64,000 nt of DNA, taken from NCBI GenBank assembly GCA_000708835.1, contig DF236973.1, positions 170,699 to 234,698 of the forward strand, given 5' to 3'. Below the pieces are notes generated by a model. That model did not search any database. It was not told where the DNA came from and was given only the letters and a program-made list of their open reading frames with translations. Shown here one piece after another: positions 53,824 to 64,000 of the stretch. How positions within the stretch are numbered: the stretch's first letter is position 1; every line of letters starts with the position of its first letter. This DNA comes from Klebsormidium nitens. Lineage: Eukaryota; Streptophyta; Klebsormidiophyceae; Klebsormidiales; Klebsormidiaceae. A program made the translations under genes and the position numbers.

Positions 53824-54879
53824 ATGGCGCCTCTTACGTCACGCGCGCGTGGCATCCTGATATGCGCGCCTCTGCTTCTGCTGTGCATGGTCTGCCTGAC
53901 GTACAAAACAGCCTTGCTAGACCGCTTTTTCGTTGAGAGCCAGGTCATGCAGGACAGCATCAGAAGCGCAGATGGAGTTCTTCGCCACCTGTACCTGAAA
54001 GCAAGGGCCACCGCTGAGGCTAGCGTGAATCACCCTGCCGGTCTGCTGTTGCTAGGAGAGCTTTCCTTCCTGATCTTTATCAGCGCGCTGATGGGGGGCA
54101 TCGAGTCCTGCAGAGTGCGGGGCCTCTTCTTCATGCAGATTGCGGCTGCCATTCCTGGCCAGTTCCTGATCACAGCATCGCTCAGCAGCAGCCTCGTGTC
54201 CTTCTGCTTCGTCTGGGTGCCTTTCCTGCTCAACGGATTCCAAGGGGATCGAAGCGCTCAGTGCGCCGAGAGACGCAAGCTCACCGATCGCATGTACTCC
54301 CTCATTAGCTTAATCCCAGCGCAGATCCTGACGCCCTGCTTCTTTGCCTTCGTTTTCGCACACCACCATCCAGAAAGCCCCTGGTACAATTTCCTGGCAG
54401 CGTTTGGCGGCTATCTTCAGATCTTCTTTTGGATGATCTCACCGCAATTGAGAGCTGAAAGCACCGCTGAACAGATGGAACGGTATGCAGTCGAGGCGTA
54501 TCAAGGTGTCGCTCTGACCATTGTGGGCTGGCGCTTATTCACACTCTTCTGCCTTCGAGATGGCTTTGTAGTCCTGTTGTCGCTCCTCAAGGCAACAGCA
54601 GAGACTGCTGAATCGCAACCGGCTTTCGTCTTCTTCTTGGTTGACTTGATTGGCCTCACGCTGGCGCTCACTTACCTTGCTCTGCTGGAGGACGGGCCGG
54701 TGGTTGCTCTCTGCACGCTGGTGGGGGCGCTCAGTTTTCGAGGACCGGCACCAACCTTTGCAATCTACTGCGTTTATCGGGAGCTTAAGATTCAAGAGTC
54801 CTTAAAAGATCCGACCGTGACAACGAAGCAAAGGAAGAGGCAAAGGAAGAATACAACACATGCAGCCAAACGGAAGTAG
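53824..54879 (+). CDS. Multi-pass membrane protein, unrecognised, single exon
   Basis: Uninterrupted 351-aa frame from ATG (CAGCATGGCG) to TAG. Hydrophobic segments at about residues 11-27, 72-91, 101-117, 121-138, 158-180, 187-205, 226-255, 266-287 and 291-304 indicate seven to nine membrane spans. Acidic or charged loops lie between (GDRSAQCAERRKLTDRMY, RAESTAEQMERYAVEA). A strongly basic C-terminal tail follows residue 321 (KQRKRQRKN, AAKRK). No family signature is known to me. The lack of introns contrasts with most genes in the window, except the BTB pair, and could reflect retroposition or a lineage-specific gene. Divergent from the intact BTB gene. Confidence 0.65.
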   Translation: MAPLTSRARGILICAPLLLLCMVCLTYKTALLDRFFVESQVMQDSIRSADGVLRHLYLKARATAEASVNHPAGLLLLGELSFLIFISALMGGIESCRVRGLFFMQIAAAIPGQFLITASLSSSLVSFCFVWVPFLLNGFQGDRSAQCAERRKLTDRMYSLISLIPAQILTPCFFAFVFAHHHPESPWYNFLAAFGGYLQIFFWMISPQLRAESTAEQMERYAVEAYQGVALTIVGWRLFTLFCLRDGFVVLLSLLKATAETAESQPAFVFFLVDLIGLTLALTYLALLEDGPVVALCTLVGALSFRGPAPTFAIYCVYRELKIQESLKDPTVTTKQRKRQRKNTTHAAKRK

Positions 54880-57800
54880 CACGAGACTCTGCAAAGGTTG
54901 ACATTGAGAGTTATGTACGAAGCAATCTGTAATCCATCGTGAACGTCTGAGTCAAGGTTAGCTTTTTGAGATGCTTCGGATACAAACAGCAGTCGTCTTG
55001 ACCAGGAGGTCGGTACTTTTACAAAGAACTCTCTCAGCAGGAAATAGGCACAAAGATGACAATCGCATTATTCATCAATTCGCCCGTTCAATGTTTGTTG
55101 TATCGTTGTTATGAATGGCCCTGCAGTCGATCAGTGGAACTACGGCCAATTCCGGATCCACACTTGCTGTTCTTTTGCCTTTGACATCACGATGCATAAT
55201 TTTCATGCGAATGTTGATGGTTAGAGACGACACTTTGATCTGCCACATGACAATTTGTCGAACTTTCTTCAATTTGAAAGGCATTCAAGCTTGCTCGCAC
55301 TCTCTATAGGCTAGAGCTAGCTCTTACCGATGAATTCTCCAAAATTCTCTTCCGGTTTATCTTGTGTACCAAACGCACATACGCAGGTCGACATCCGACG
55401 ACATGTTGAGTCGATGCATGTGTGTTACTTGTCTGCATGATTACTTATATACATTGATTCTCTTCATATGTATATATACGCGGAAAAACCCATGCATTAT
55501 GACAAAGCGACACCTGCGATGCCCATGTGCATGTTCATGGCGTCTGACCAAGTCGGATTAGCTTATAGCTGCGCAGCATAGGCGCCGCCGGCAATGAATC
55601 TCGATGCAATAAAGGTTTTGCAGAATTGATTTGCAGCCATGGGGGCCGATTCATACAGGCGGCTACATCGAGTGCATGCCTACCGTACGACGGAGAATAC
55701 GTGCATATTGTGCTTACACGAGCTTGCGCGCAACACACCATCGTCACATGTACCTCCACACCAATTGCTGGCATGTAGAGCGCGCGGTTACATTGAATCT
55801 GAGAAAAGAACGGTCGGACCCCCCGCTTTTTGAAAACTCAGCATGACAGGTTTCTCGCTGCTTCTCAAAGGGACTCAGACTGATAGGAGCGGCTTGGAAA
55901 GCCGACGGAGTTGAGCTCGAGGTACTTCTAGCTATAACGCAGAGACGCGATGCTCCTGTGCTGCTTCTTGGATTCTCGCAAAGAAGATCTGGCATGCTTT
56001 CAGGGCCGCGTCATCTGCATGAAAGAAACCGTAGAGCTTGAGTCGAACAAGTCGCCTCTGCAATTGGAGAACGTGTGGTCGGAAAGTCCTGGTGAAGCCT
56101 TTGTTCAAGGTCCAGCAGGACATTGGCTGGGCTCTAGCGCTGACTGTAGTCGTTCCCTCTACAAGGATAACAGTTGTCTCAACATCTAATCATTCTAACG
56201 GCTTGGTTTGGCAAAATGTATGTTCTGACGTCGCGCTGACTCCGCAATCCCTTGTCCACCTCAGATGGGTGAGAAACGAGCGGGATCGACTAAACAGAAG
56301 CGCGATCAGACCACAGGAAACGAAGAGACAGGGCTCAATCAGAAAACGGACTGTTATGCAGATTTGACCGCAAATGCGGCCTCGTCTAGGATTGAGACCG
56401 CCCAGAAGGCTCCAGCGACTCTATCCCAAGCTGCTGTCAACGGCTTCAATAAGCGTCACTTTAATGACCTAGTTTTGGGACCACGTGGCCCTGAGGATGC
56501 CGTACAACCGTCGGGTTCTGAAACGCGGATGCGAGCTTTTGGGAGGATAGCTTCATGAAGTCGTTGTCACCTGCAACGAAGAACAAATTGACCATCTCAA
56601 GAAAGGAGGAAGGGGCATGGAGACGAGTGGTTCTGAACTGGAAGCCGCCTTCTCAAGAATGATCCATGACAGGAATGTCTGAAGATGATTTCACAAGAGG
56701 CGAAAGGAAACACGTATCAATGCTCAGCGCACTCTCAACGATCACCTGCGGCTCAACGGGGTGCAATCCCCATGTCCGTATCAAAACTCGCGAGCATCAT
56801 CAACGTTCAGAGCATAAGCGGGTCAGAGCGTTACTTTTCGATTCCAAGAGGCGAGCAATCCCCACTTGACAGAAAAGCTTGTAAGGATCAGCTACTTTCG
56901 TTAAACGGTCAAAAGAGGTCAACTGACAAAAGAAAGAGCGTGACCAACGGATACCGGCATGAACAGAATGAGCGACTTTCATCGTTTCTAATTCTATCTA
57001 GAACCAGGTTTGCGCGGTTGAAAGGCGCTATCTTTCGAGCTGGACGTGATTCTGATTAGCTGGGCGATGGGGGGCGTCGATGAGACGACTACAAGCCAGT
57101 GACTAAGATGCTACCACCTGTCGCCAACGGAACCACAATTGAAAGAGGAGCCACACAAAATTAAGCTTCATCACAAAAATTGGAGCGAGGGTACCGTACC
57201 GATAAGATGAAGCGACGGGCAGCGGATGGGTGTTTCGTAGAGGTCCCGGAAAGCCTCGGCACGTGACCGGCCTCCTCCAACGAAGACGCAGCACCTCAGC
57301 GGGGGAACGCCTTGCAAAACCGCGCCCTGCGGTTTGAAGGATCATATGGCACTGGTTACAAGCGTGAACTTTGCTCTTAGTGGAACCAGCGGCCGCACAG
57401 TAACCCTTCTCGTCAACCTGATGACCTGCGTTCTGGATCCTCGAAAGTGTGGGCCCTTTTCTTGAAGGTTTCCCGTTCGCATAGCCGGATGGCCAGGACT
57501 CATGCATTGTAAAAGGTTGTTGCAGGAAACAAGGCTCCTTGGAAGGAGAAAGATCGGAATGTCCAAGCTTTCCGGTGAGCCAGAACTTCCTTCTGCTTCC
57601 TCAGTGCCAATGAAGCGCGCCCAGAGAAACGACACGCTCGGGAACCTTCTTAAAGCTTGCTGCGGCAAGGCACAGCAAGAGATGAAAAGCTAGAAAGAAA
57701 GGCAGAAGGAAAACAAGGCGACGAAATGGGTGCCACGGGAGACAACCAAGACGGCAACGAGAGGGGGCTGTCAGTCTGCCGACGTACCTTTTGTTGGAGT

Positions 57801-58126
57801 GCGACAAGAATAGAGGAGACAATGGCTCCCTGCACATTGAGGAACCGGCGTTGAATGAAGGATCACTTTTGGAGGATAGACTTTTCCGGCAGAAAGTCCT
57901 GTACGGCGCTTTTCTTCAAGACTGTCTGTTTGGAGAGACTCAGGGCAAGTATGCATCAACTTTCTACCGGCTTGGATTCTCTTCATTGCTGTTCTTGAAG
58001 GTCTGGAATCATCTCGAGTGACTTCCTTCGTAGGAATGTCTGCAGACAAAGGGTCAGGTCCAAGGATGCATGAAGGCGATGCTTAAAAAGAGCAGCACAT
58101 ATGATTAGGCCAGCAGAGCCCCTCAC
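54880..58126. other. Long region without a supported gene
   Basis: From about 55930 to 58020 the plus strand carries several AG-rich, hydrophilic open frames (for example at 56265-56558 and 56685-57059) that neither join by splicing nor match a family. They could be remnants of one decayed gene. The missing 3' exons of the FSH hydrolase should also lie here on the minus strand; I searched for its C-terminal Asp and Gly-His blocks without success. Confidence 0.35.
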
Positions 58127-59495
58127 TTGGGAAAAGCCCATGAGGCCGTCAAAGGGCCCGTGCATTGTTAGGTAGTCTGTGACGTAAGCGATGGTGTCAT
58201 CAATGCCCCGGAACTCCTTCCGGTCCTGCGACGTAAGATGGATTACGTTAAAGCTCAAAACGAAGGGCAATAGCGGGCCTGACGATGGATTGACGGCCAC
58301 ATCTCTGCTGCTCGTTATCGAGAGGATATCCAGACCTTGCAGTGTATCCACGAAGCTTCACACTTGGTGGCTGAACAGCCAGAAAGGCTTTTCTCCTGAC
58401 CAGAAAGTACAAATCTGCGCGACAAGACTGCACACCGACTGAAAGCCAAAGCGCAGAGTAAACTACTCTTAAGTCTCAGAAAGTTCCAGGGCAAAGAAAA
58501 AAGATAGACAGCAAGGCTATCACCGTAGTCGCAGATAGTGATTCTAGACCCTCTCGTCATATGGTCTGCCCCACAACTTGAGCGCACTTCCAAATCCTGC
58601 ATTTGTATGCAGTGCACTATCAAACAAAGGGGCCCATGCAGATTCCAGTAATCCTCGGGTGGGCATGAACAAAAAAGCGCTGGCAGCTTACCAACTCACA
58701 TCCGATAGATTCGCCCACTCAAAGTATGGAGGGTCATAAACGGCCGCAACATCAGACGGGCCAGCTGCCTGGTGTGGGGCATCCAAGAACACCTGTACAA
58801 AGCAGTTCCTCTTGGTCACACTTCATTGAGACCAGTTCTATGTGTGGCCCAGTCTGGAATTTGCTAGAGAATCTGCTGCGGGACTGAATTTCCAAGATCT
58901 GCGGATTGCGCTTACCATTGATAAATTCAAAACGTGCTATGTGAGCTTGAAGATGTCGATAGCATCATTTAAGTAGGAGGTGATAGATACATGGCATTGT
59001 CTCTGCCGTTCAATTGCAGCAGTTTTTAGCATCAGGCAAACACATCCACCTATGCTTTTGAGCAGCCAGATGATTGAGGCCATCCAGATCAACGTACCAA
59101 GAACCCCTGTGTTCCACAAACCTTCGACTCAATCAGATGCATGTTTGCAGATTGCTATCAGTCATAGCTCAGTCTGTGGAGGGGAGGTAGCAGCCGCCAG
59201 CAGCTCAGAGCGCCACCACATACGTCGAGTAGTGCGCCAGGTATTACCACTGTGACTTAAAAACAATCTGGATTAATCCCTACGTGCATGCAGCAGGTAC
59301 CTTCCAGTAGATAAAAGGTCGCATTCTTCTGAGCAATGCCTTTCAATCTCCTCTAACATTGGCATCACTCACCATGTCCAACTGCTCTTCAAAGTGCTGT
59401 GTCCACATGGCCCGCTCCATCTGCTTCTGAAAGATATGGGCGCTGGTTCGAAAGGAATGTAGGCACAGAAGCCGGAGCTTCTTGATGGACCCCAT
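58127..59495 (-). CDS. FSH1/OVCA2-type serine hydrolase (DUF341), 3' part not found
   Basis: Alpha/beta-hydrolase of the FSH1/OVCA2 esterase family. Three phase-0 exons on the minus strand: 59373-59495 (41 codons), 58700-58792 (31), 58127-58225 (33). They read MGSIKKLRLLCLHSFRTSAH, then VFLDAPHQAAGPSDV and PPYFEWANLSD, then YLTMHGPFDGLMGFSQ, which is the family order up to the nucleophile elbow GFSQ (Ser nucleophile). The usual CLHG is CLHS here. The start is the ATG at 59495; the open frame further upstream has only a TTG. After GFSQ|GTGAGG the expected Gly-Ala continuation, the catalytic Asp and the His near the C-terminus were not found, so 105 of about 220-250 residues are accounted for. 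Either small exons were missed or the gene is truncated. Divergent from the SNF2 gene. Confidence 0.78.
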
Positions 59496-59972
59496 CTGCC
59501 ACGCAGGAGCTTTGCAGCTTCGCTTCTTCCGTGGCCTCTTCCCGCAATTCTCCAAGCACCACTTTGCCCAGCTAGCTACGACTTACAACTCACAAGTTCA
59601 CTCTTCGATCATGATTGCAAGTTGCAACTTCAATGACAATGTGCAAGTGTGCATCTCGTGACCAGACGTCCAGTCCTAAGGCTACGTGGTGAGAACGGGC
59701 ACGAATTAGAGTGATCCCCCTCGATATGGGTGAAATTGCAGCATCAAAGCTCCAGCCGAGTTGAATCGGTTGACCTGGTCCTGAGATCGACGGTTGGTTG
59801 AGCTTGTCGGACGAAGCAGCGCTCATTCTCATTTTAGGGTTCTTCTGCCTGCAGCAAAGCAGGAGCTTCCCGTTCATTCAGGAATATCTCTGCACATGCA
59901 TGATGCAGCATCCCCTTGCGCAAGCTTGGTTGCTATTGAAGTGCTTCTTTGTGATGCTTTAGAGACTCAACA
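59496..59972. promoter_or_regulatory. Divergent promoter, FSH hydrolase and SNF2 gene
   Basis: The 477 bp between the two head-to-head start codons must carry both promoters. No strong TATA box or exon was seen. Confidence 0.45.
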
Positions 59973-62900
59973 ATGGCCTCCCGAGTGTCTCGTCGCGTGT
60001 ACGCACCGACTCAGGAAGACTGGTTGGTGGACGAAGACCTCGCTGTCCGCAAAGCTTCCACACCTTCCAAGCTTCAAGAAAGAGGATCTTTCTTACACAA
60101 TGCCCCTTCTAATCCGAATAATGATGCTTTCTTAGAGAAGTTGCTGAAGGCGGGGCTTCGAGATGACTTCCAACCTTATCGCCACCAGGTTGAAGGCCTG
60201 AAATGGATGCTGGAGCAAGAGGAACGGACTATGCCCTTGAAAGGCGGCATTCTCGCCGGTGAGAGGCTGGGTGTTTCAGCATTGCCTGCCTTGGCCAATG
60301 CTGATATGAAAGGACACAAGTAACTCTTAGCATTCTCAACTGTCTAGTCTTGGCCTCTCTGGAAGTTCTGGCTTAGAAAGCCGACATTGTCATCAGTCTG
60401 AGGCTGATTGTCTTACAGCGTTGTTGCGATTGTCTCTGTTGAACTGTGGTCACATTTAGTAAAGGAAGGGATCAGACGCATCCTTTTTTTGGGTTGTATT
60501 GTGGTCACATCTTGCGAAGAAAGGAGACAACTGCATCAGATCTCCCTAACGTTGAACTGATAGCAGAGCTGCGTCTTCAATGGCCTTTTGAGCTGCACCT
60601 TGACTCTCGGTTCCTTTCTCCCCTGCCTCTGTCTTGAAAGTATTCAAGACCCTCATATCGCTCACTAACAGTCAGATCTAAGACTGCTTACTTTGTAAGC
60701 TGTTGTGTTGAGGGTGGCTTTCTTGACCGGACCATCGTACATCCTGGGTCCTTCAAACCACTGTTTTGTTGCTCTGCATTTGACCAAATCCTAGTTCGGT
60801 ACTTGATACGACACAATGGGACGAAGGCAAGAATGAGTTGCCCACTTGAGGTAATTGAGCAATCAGAGTAACAGGGAGACAAGCTTTCCTGAACTCCTAG
60901 TACCCAAGTCAAGTACTGTGTAGTAGCCGTTCAATGCTCAGTCAGCTTCTTGCATACCGAGTGTGCTTGGGGAAAGTCCCATGGTCAACAAGTCACAGCC
61001 CCTGGTCTGTCACAAGCGCAACTACTGCTGTGTGTGTCGTGGCAGACTTTCACCGCTGCAGACGACCCCGCTACCGCTTACTAAGCTTTGACAATGTATT
61101 AAACGGAGACTCTTCTGCCGCAGGAGCTTTGAGCGACTAGGTTTTTGCTTTGCAGATGACATGGGCCTGGGCAAGACACTGCAAGTGGTCTGCCTGCTTC
61201 TTCTGCAAGGCGCCAAGTCCTCTGTAGGCGCCTCCAACTGCGGGGGCACCCTGATCCTTTACCCAAAATCGTGAGTTCCCCTTGCCTCCGGATGCTGCGC
61301 GCTCTTTTGATACATCGAGTTGAGGACATCTCAACTTTTGAAGGCTTGGACGTTGCGCAGTAGTACGTTGGTTGGTGATTTGAAAGCCCATGTGGATCCT
61401 TGCAGACATAGAAGCTGATCGATTATCATCCGCATGAGTTCGTCGGGAAGTGAGGCCACATGCTTTGAACACAGTCTTAATTTCTTAGTTAGAAGTGGCC
61501 CTGCCAGCAAAGGAGCAAGTCTGGTCAGCTTTCATTGCAGGAAGTCGATAAAAGTTTCACATAATTGAATCCCTGAGAACCAAACAACCAGTGGCTTATT
61601 TGGTGCTCAGAAAATCGATTTCAACTCAAAAGCTAAGTGCAGATTCTTGCTAGCCATTCCTTGCCCATGCCATGTGCTAAATTGACCTTCTGGGCCTTGA
61701 GGTTGTGAGCGTTCTGGACTCTCTCAGGGTTTCCGGGCTTCAGCGCTATACGTCTCATAGGTGTAACTGTCAGTTGCAACACAAGCTTCTTACCTCGACT
61801 CTGCGCAGGGTCCTCCACGTCTGGCAGAAAGCGCTTGGAGCAGACAAGGAGGCCGAAGCCTACGTCAGAAAGGGCACGTTCCGAGTCCACGAATGGATGG
61901 GAGCCAGCCGCACGCAGAGCGAGGAGGAGCTTCTGAGATACGATGTCGTCATCACAACGTATGAAACGTACCGGAGCAACCAGAAGGGAACGGGGATTGG
62001 GGGCGCGGCGGGGCGAGTGCTATGGTCGAGAGTCGTTCTCGATGAGGTAAACTCTTTTGTCAAATTCCACCAAACGACTTTGCCTTGGGTAGAAGCGTTA
62101 TGCGCTTTGCCGTGCGGAAGGAAGAACGAAACAGAAGAGGAAGAGCTGCTTTTGGGGTTCGGGACTCCCTTCAGAGCCCTTTTGCGATGAGAATTCTGTT
62201 GCCTACCAGCTTAGGTGCTGAAAAGAGCTCGACTCCTGACTGTAATGCTCGAGCCGTTGCCTGGGCCCAAAGAAAGTGACACCAACGGCTTACCACCGAT
62301 GCCAAAGCAAGGAAAGGTTGGTCGCACATGAGGAGGGGACGTCCATCAGTGGCTGGGGTCTCGCCTGCTTATATACCCTGCGGTCGCCGCCAGCCCTTGG
62401 CTTACATGAACACGAGAACTCTACCAGAAGAATCCAACAAACATCAAATGCAGACTCTTGGTTGCTGATAAAGTCGTCACAAAAGCGACGAATACCTGAG
62501 CCACGGGGATCCTGATCCAATCAGAAGGCTGACCGTACAACATAGCCCCTCATCTGTTGTTCGAATTCCCCTCAAAGCTATCGATAGATGCATCCGTTCT
62601 TTCGTTTGCAGGCCACTAAGATTAAGAACCAGAAAACGGCGACGTTCCAAGCGGCAGCAGCCATCAAGGCAACGTTCCGGTGGGCTTTGACGGCGACGCC
62701 CATAGAAAACAGCGTGGAGGTGGGTTTTGGAGTTTTAAGGGTTTAGGATTATAGGTTTTCGGATACCTTGCTGACGAGCCTGCACAATGGATGACATCAC
62801 TCTACACGGCAAATTGGCCATAGAGGTGAAGTAGTTGATGTTTGAGTGTGTCTGTTTGTCCCCTGGAGATTCTTTCGTTCTATTGGCGAAGTTCACATAG

Positions 62901-63951
62901 CAATCAGTCACTGTAGTTCAGGCACCGTACCTGAAAGAAAGGGTAGGAATGTCTTGGCATCCAATTTCACTAGAGTGACCAAACGTTTTTGATCCAGGAC
63001 TTTGTGAGCCTACTTTCATTCCTCAAGTACCAACCGGAGCCCAAGAGGTTCCCTCTCCTTCGAGAGCTGGGCAGTGCGAAGACAACGGCAGAGGACTTTG
63101 AAGACCGCGATTTTGCCGCTGCTTGGAAAACGGTAAGCCGACAGCTGTTAGATCTGCTTTAAGCTTGTCAAGACCCGGGCTTCAGATTGATTGGTCCTCA
63201 AGATCCGGTAGAGCTAGCTAGCTTCGGATGCCAAAAAGGGTAACCCGAGATGCTCTCGTCAGCCCCGCCTTGGCCGACGTCAGGGGTTCGAACTGCGCAC
63301 GTCGCGCGGCATTCTTATGAGGAGCATAGCTCTAAGACCGACGGTTGTCCTCGAGTTACGCACGCTTGCGGAAAGCGCTTCATGGCTGCCCACGTGTCAT
63401 GATGGGCCCGTCAAGGACGCAGGAGTAGTTTTTATGGCAAAGCGTAGGCGCATGAACGGGACGTTTTGAACGAAGTCTTGAAGAAGATAAGGAAAACGTC
63501 CCTGGATCAGAGACGAACAAAGCTCTTTCGTTAACGCATCTGGAAACGGTCTTGAAATGTTTTCAGGATGTTGAACTGCCAGTTCTAGAGTACAGCACAC
63601 TCGAGAGTCTGTTGAAAAGCAGGAAACCTCTGCCTGGTTTTCATGGGAACAGGAAGAGGCTCTTCGGTAACCCCTTTGAAGGTTCCCTTCGACGATCTCT
63701 TGAAAAGCAACCGCTCCCTTTACAGGTCCTGCGCGCCACCACGCTGCGGCGCACCAAAGAGGCTCAGCTGACGTCATTGGGCGTGAAGGACGTCATCGTG
63801 GAGCGTCTCGCAATGAGCGCGAGCGAGCGCGCGTTCTACGAGTCGGTTAAGGAGCGCGGGTTAGCGGGGGACTGCGGGAACCATCTGGTGACCATGCTGC
63901 GGCTGCGGCAGGCGGCGAATGCGCCCCAGCTGGCAAAGCGGAAGGAATCGG
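59973..63951 (+). CDS. SNF2-family DNA-dependent ATPase (RAD5/HLTF/TTF2-like), runs past the window
   Basis: Chromatin or DNA-repair ATPase; the N-terminal helicase lobe lies in this window. Exons: 59973-60258, 61156-61270, 61809-62046, 62612-62719, 62998-63132, 63726-63951, in phase, 369 codons so far. Motifs: DDFQPYRHQVEGLKWMLEQE (Q-like), ILADDMGLGKT (Walker A), TLILYPKS (Ia), YDVVITTYETY, VVLDEATKIKN (DExx box, with Thr where His is usual), ALTATPIEN (III), ATTLRRTK and a LLRLRQAANAP-like RLRQ block. The start has good context and no upstream in-frame ATG. Between WKT (exon 5) and VLRATTLRRTK (exon 6) the family normally has about 20 more residues, so a small exon may be missing. One candidate begins at TTTTCAG|GATGTTG (63567) and reads open into exon 6. 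The ending GTGAGT donor at 63952 shows more exons follow. The short N-terminus before the ATPase has no HIRAN or zinc finger. Confidence 0.9.
60441..60540 (+). repeat. Diverged two-copy repeat in SNF2 intron 1
   Basis: GAACTGTGGTCACAT...AAGGAAGGGATCAGA..GCATC and TTGTATTGTGGTCACAT...GAAAGGAGACAACTGCATC are imperfect copies with an offset of about 55 bp. This is an intronic duplication away from any exon edge. Confidence 0.6.
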
Positions 63952-64000
63952 GTGAGTGAAAAAGCGTCTCATTGGTGGCACACGTCAGCCTGTCTGAGGG

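Noticed and set aside
56265-57059. Series of hydrophilic open frames
   Set aside because: They are separated by stops, do not join with consistent splice phases and show no domain; listed only as possible gene remnants.
63180-63340. tRNA-like or SINE-like element with GGGTTCGAACTGC box
   Set aside because: The B-box-like string is present, but no T-stem, anticodon arm or A box pairs properly on either strand.
1-64000. CRISPR arrays, operons, ribosome binding sites, rRNA
   Set aside because: The DNA is eukaryotic with spliced genes; no regularly spaced repeat-spacer array or rRNA sequence is present.

Overview
The window is eukaryotic nuclear DNA. Its genes are cut into many small exons with GT-AG introns, two codon-dense stretches are convergent paralogs, and there is one 964-base assembly gap. 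The gene set suggests a streptophyte (land-plant lineage) green alga, and an early-diverging filamentous form such as Klebsormidium would fit. It includes a REF/SRPP lipid-droplet protein, a plant-type GnT-I, plant-style RPN13, LRB/POB1-like BTB-BACK proteins and SPARK-like cysteine-rich secreted proteins. The organism is inferred from gene content only.

Layout: 0.8-1.5 kb (-) complex I NDUFA1/MWFE; 2.0-7.1 kb (+) RPN13, the proteasomal ubiquitin receptor, sharing a 0.5-kb divergent promoter with it; 8.3-9.5 kb (-) an Asp-box (BNR/sialidase-fold) protein; 13.4-16.1 kb (-) REF/SRPP; 17.2-25.9 kb (+) GnT-I in 12 exons; 27.2-27.6 kb (-) a small two-helix membrane protein; 29.8-30.7 kb a run of N flanked by an inverted repeat; 31.0-37.6 kb (+) an UNC93-like transporter in 10 exons; 38.8-42.1 and 43.7-46.8 kb (+) a tandem pair of secreted 12-Cys-type SPARK-like proteins with identical exon structure; 49.1-50.4 kb (+) and 51.8-53.1 kb (-) a convergent BTB-BACK pair, the first broken by one in-frame stop; 53.8-54.9 kb (+) an unrecognised multi-pass membrane protein; 58.1-59.5 kb (-) an FSH1/OVCA2-type serine hydrolase (3' end not found); 60.0 kb to the end (+) a SNF2-family ATPase that runs out of the window.

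The genes do not form one pathway; they are a typical mixture of housekeeping loci (respiration, proteasome, Golgi N-glycan processing, chromatin/repair) and lineage-expanded families. Several are arranged head-to-head over short shared promoters.

The most unusual signal is structural. In five of the genes, short tandem copies of an exon edge, meaning the splice site plus some tens of bases of coding sequence, lie just inside the neighbouring intron. Copies of 3' splice-site edges sit upstream of the real exon and copies of 5' splice-site edges sit downstream. I found this at RPN13 exon 5, GnT-I exons 9 and 11, UNC93 exons 2 and 6, SPARK-A exon 4 and SPARK-B exons 4 and 5. In GnT-I exon 11 it has grown into an array of about 183-bp period whose donors are all GC rather than GT. 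These exon-edge echoes are described one by one below.
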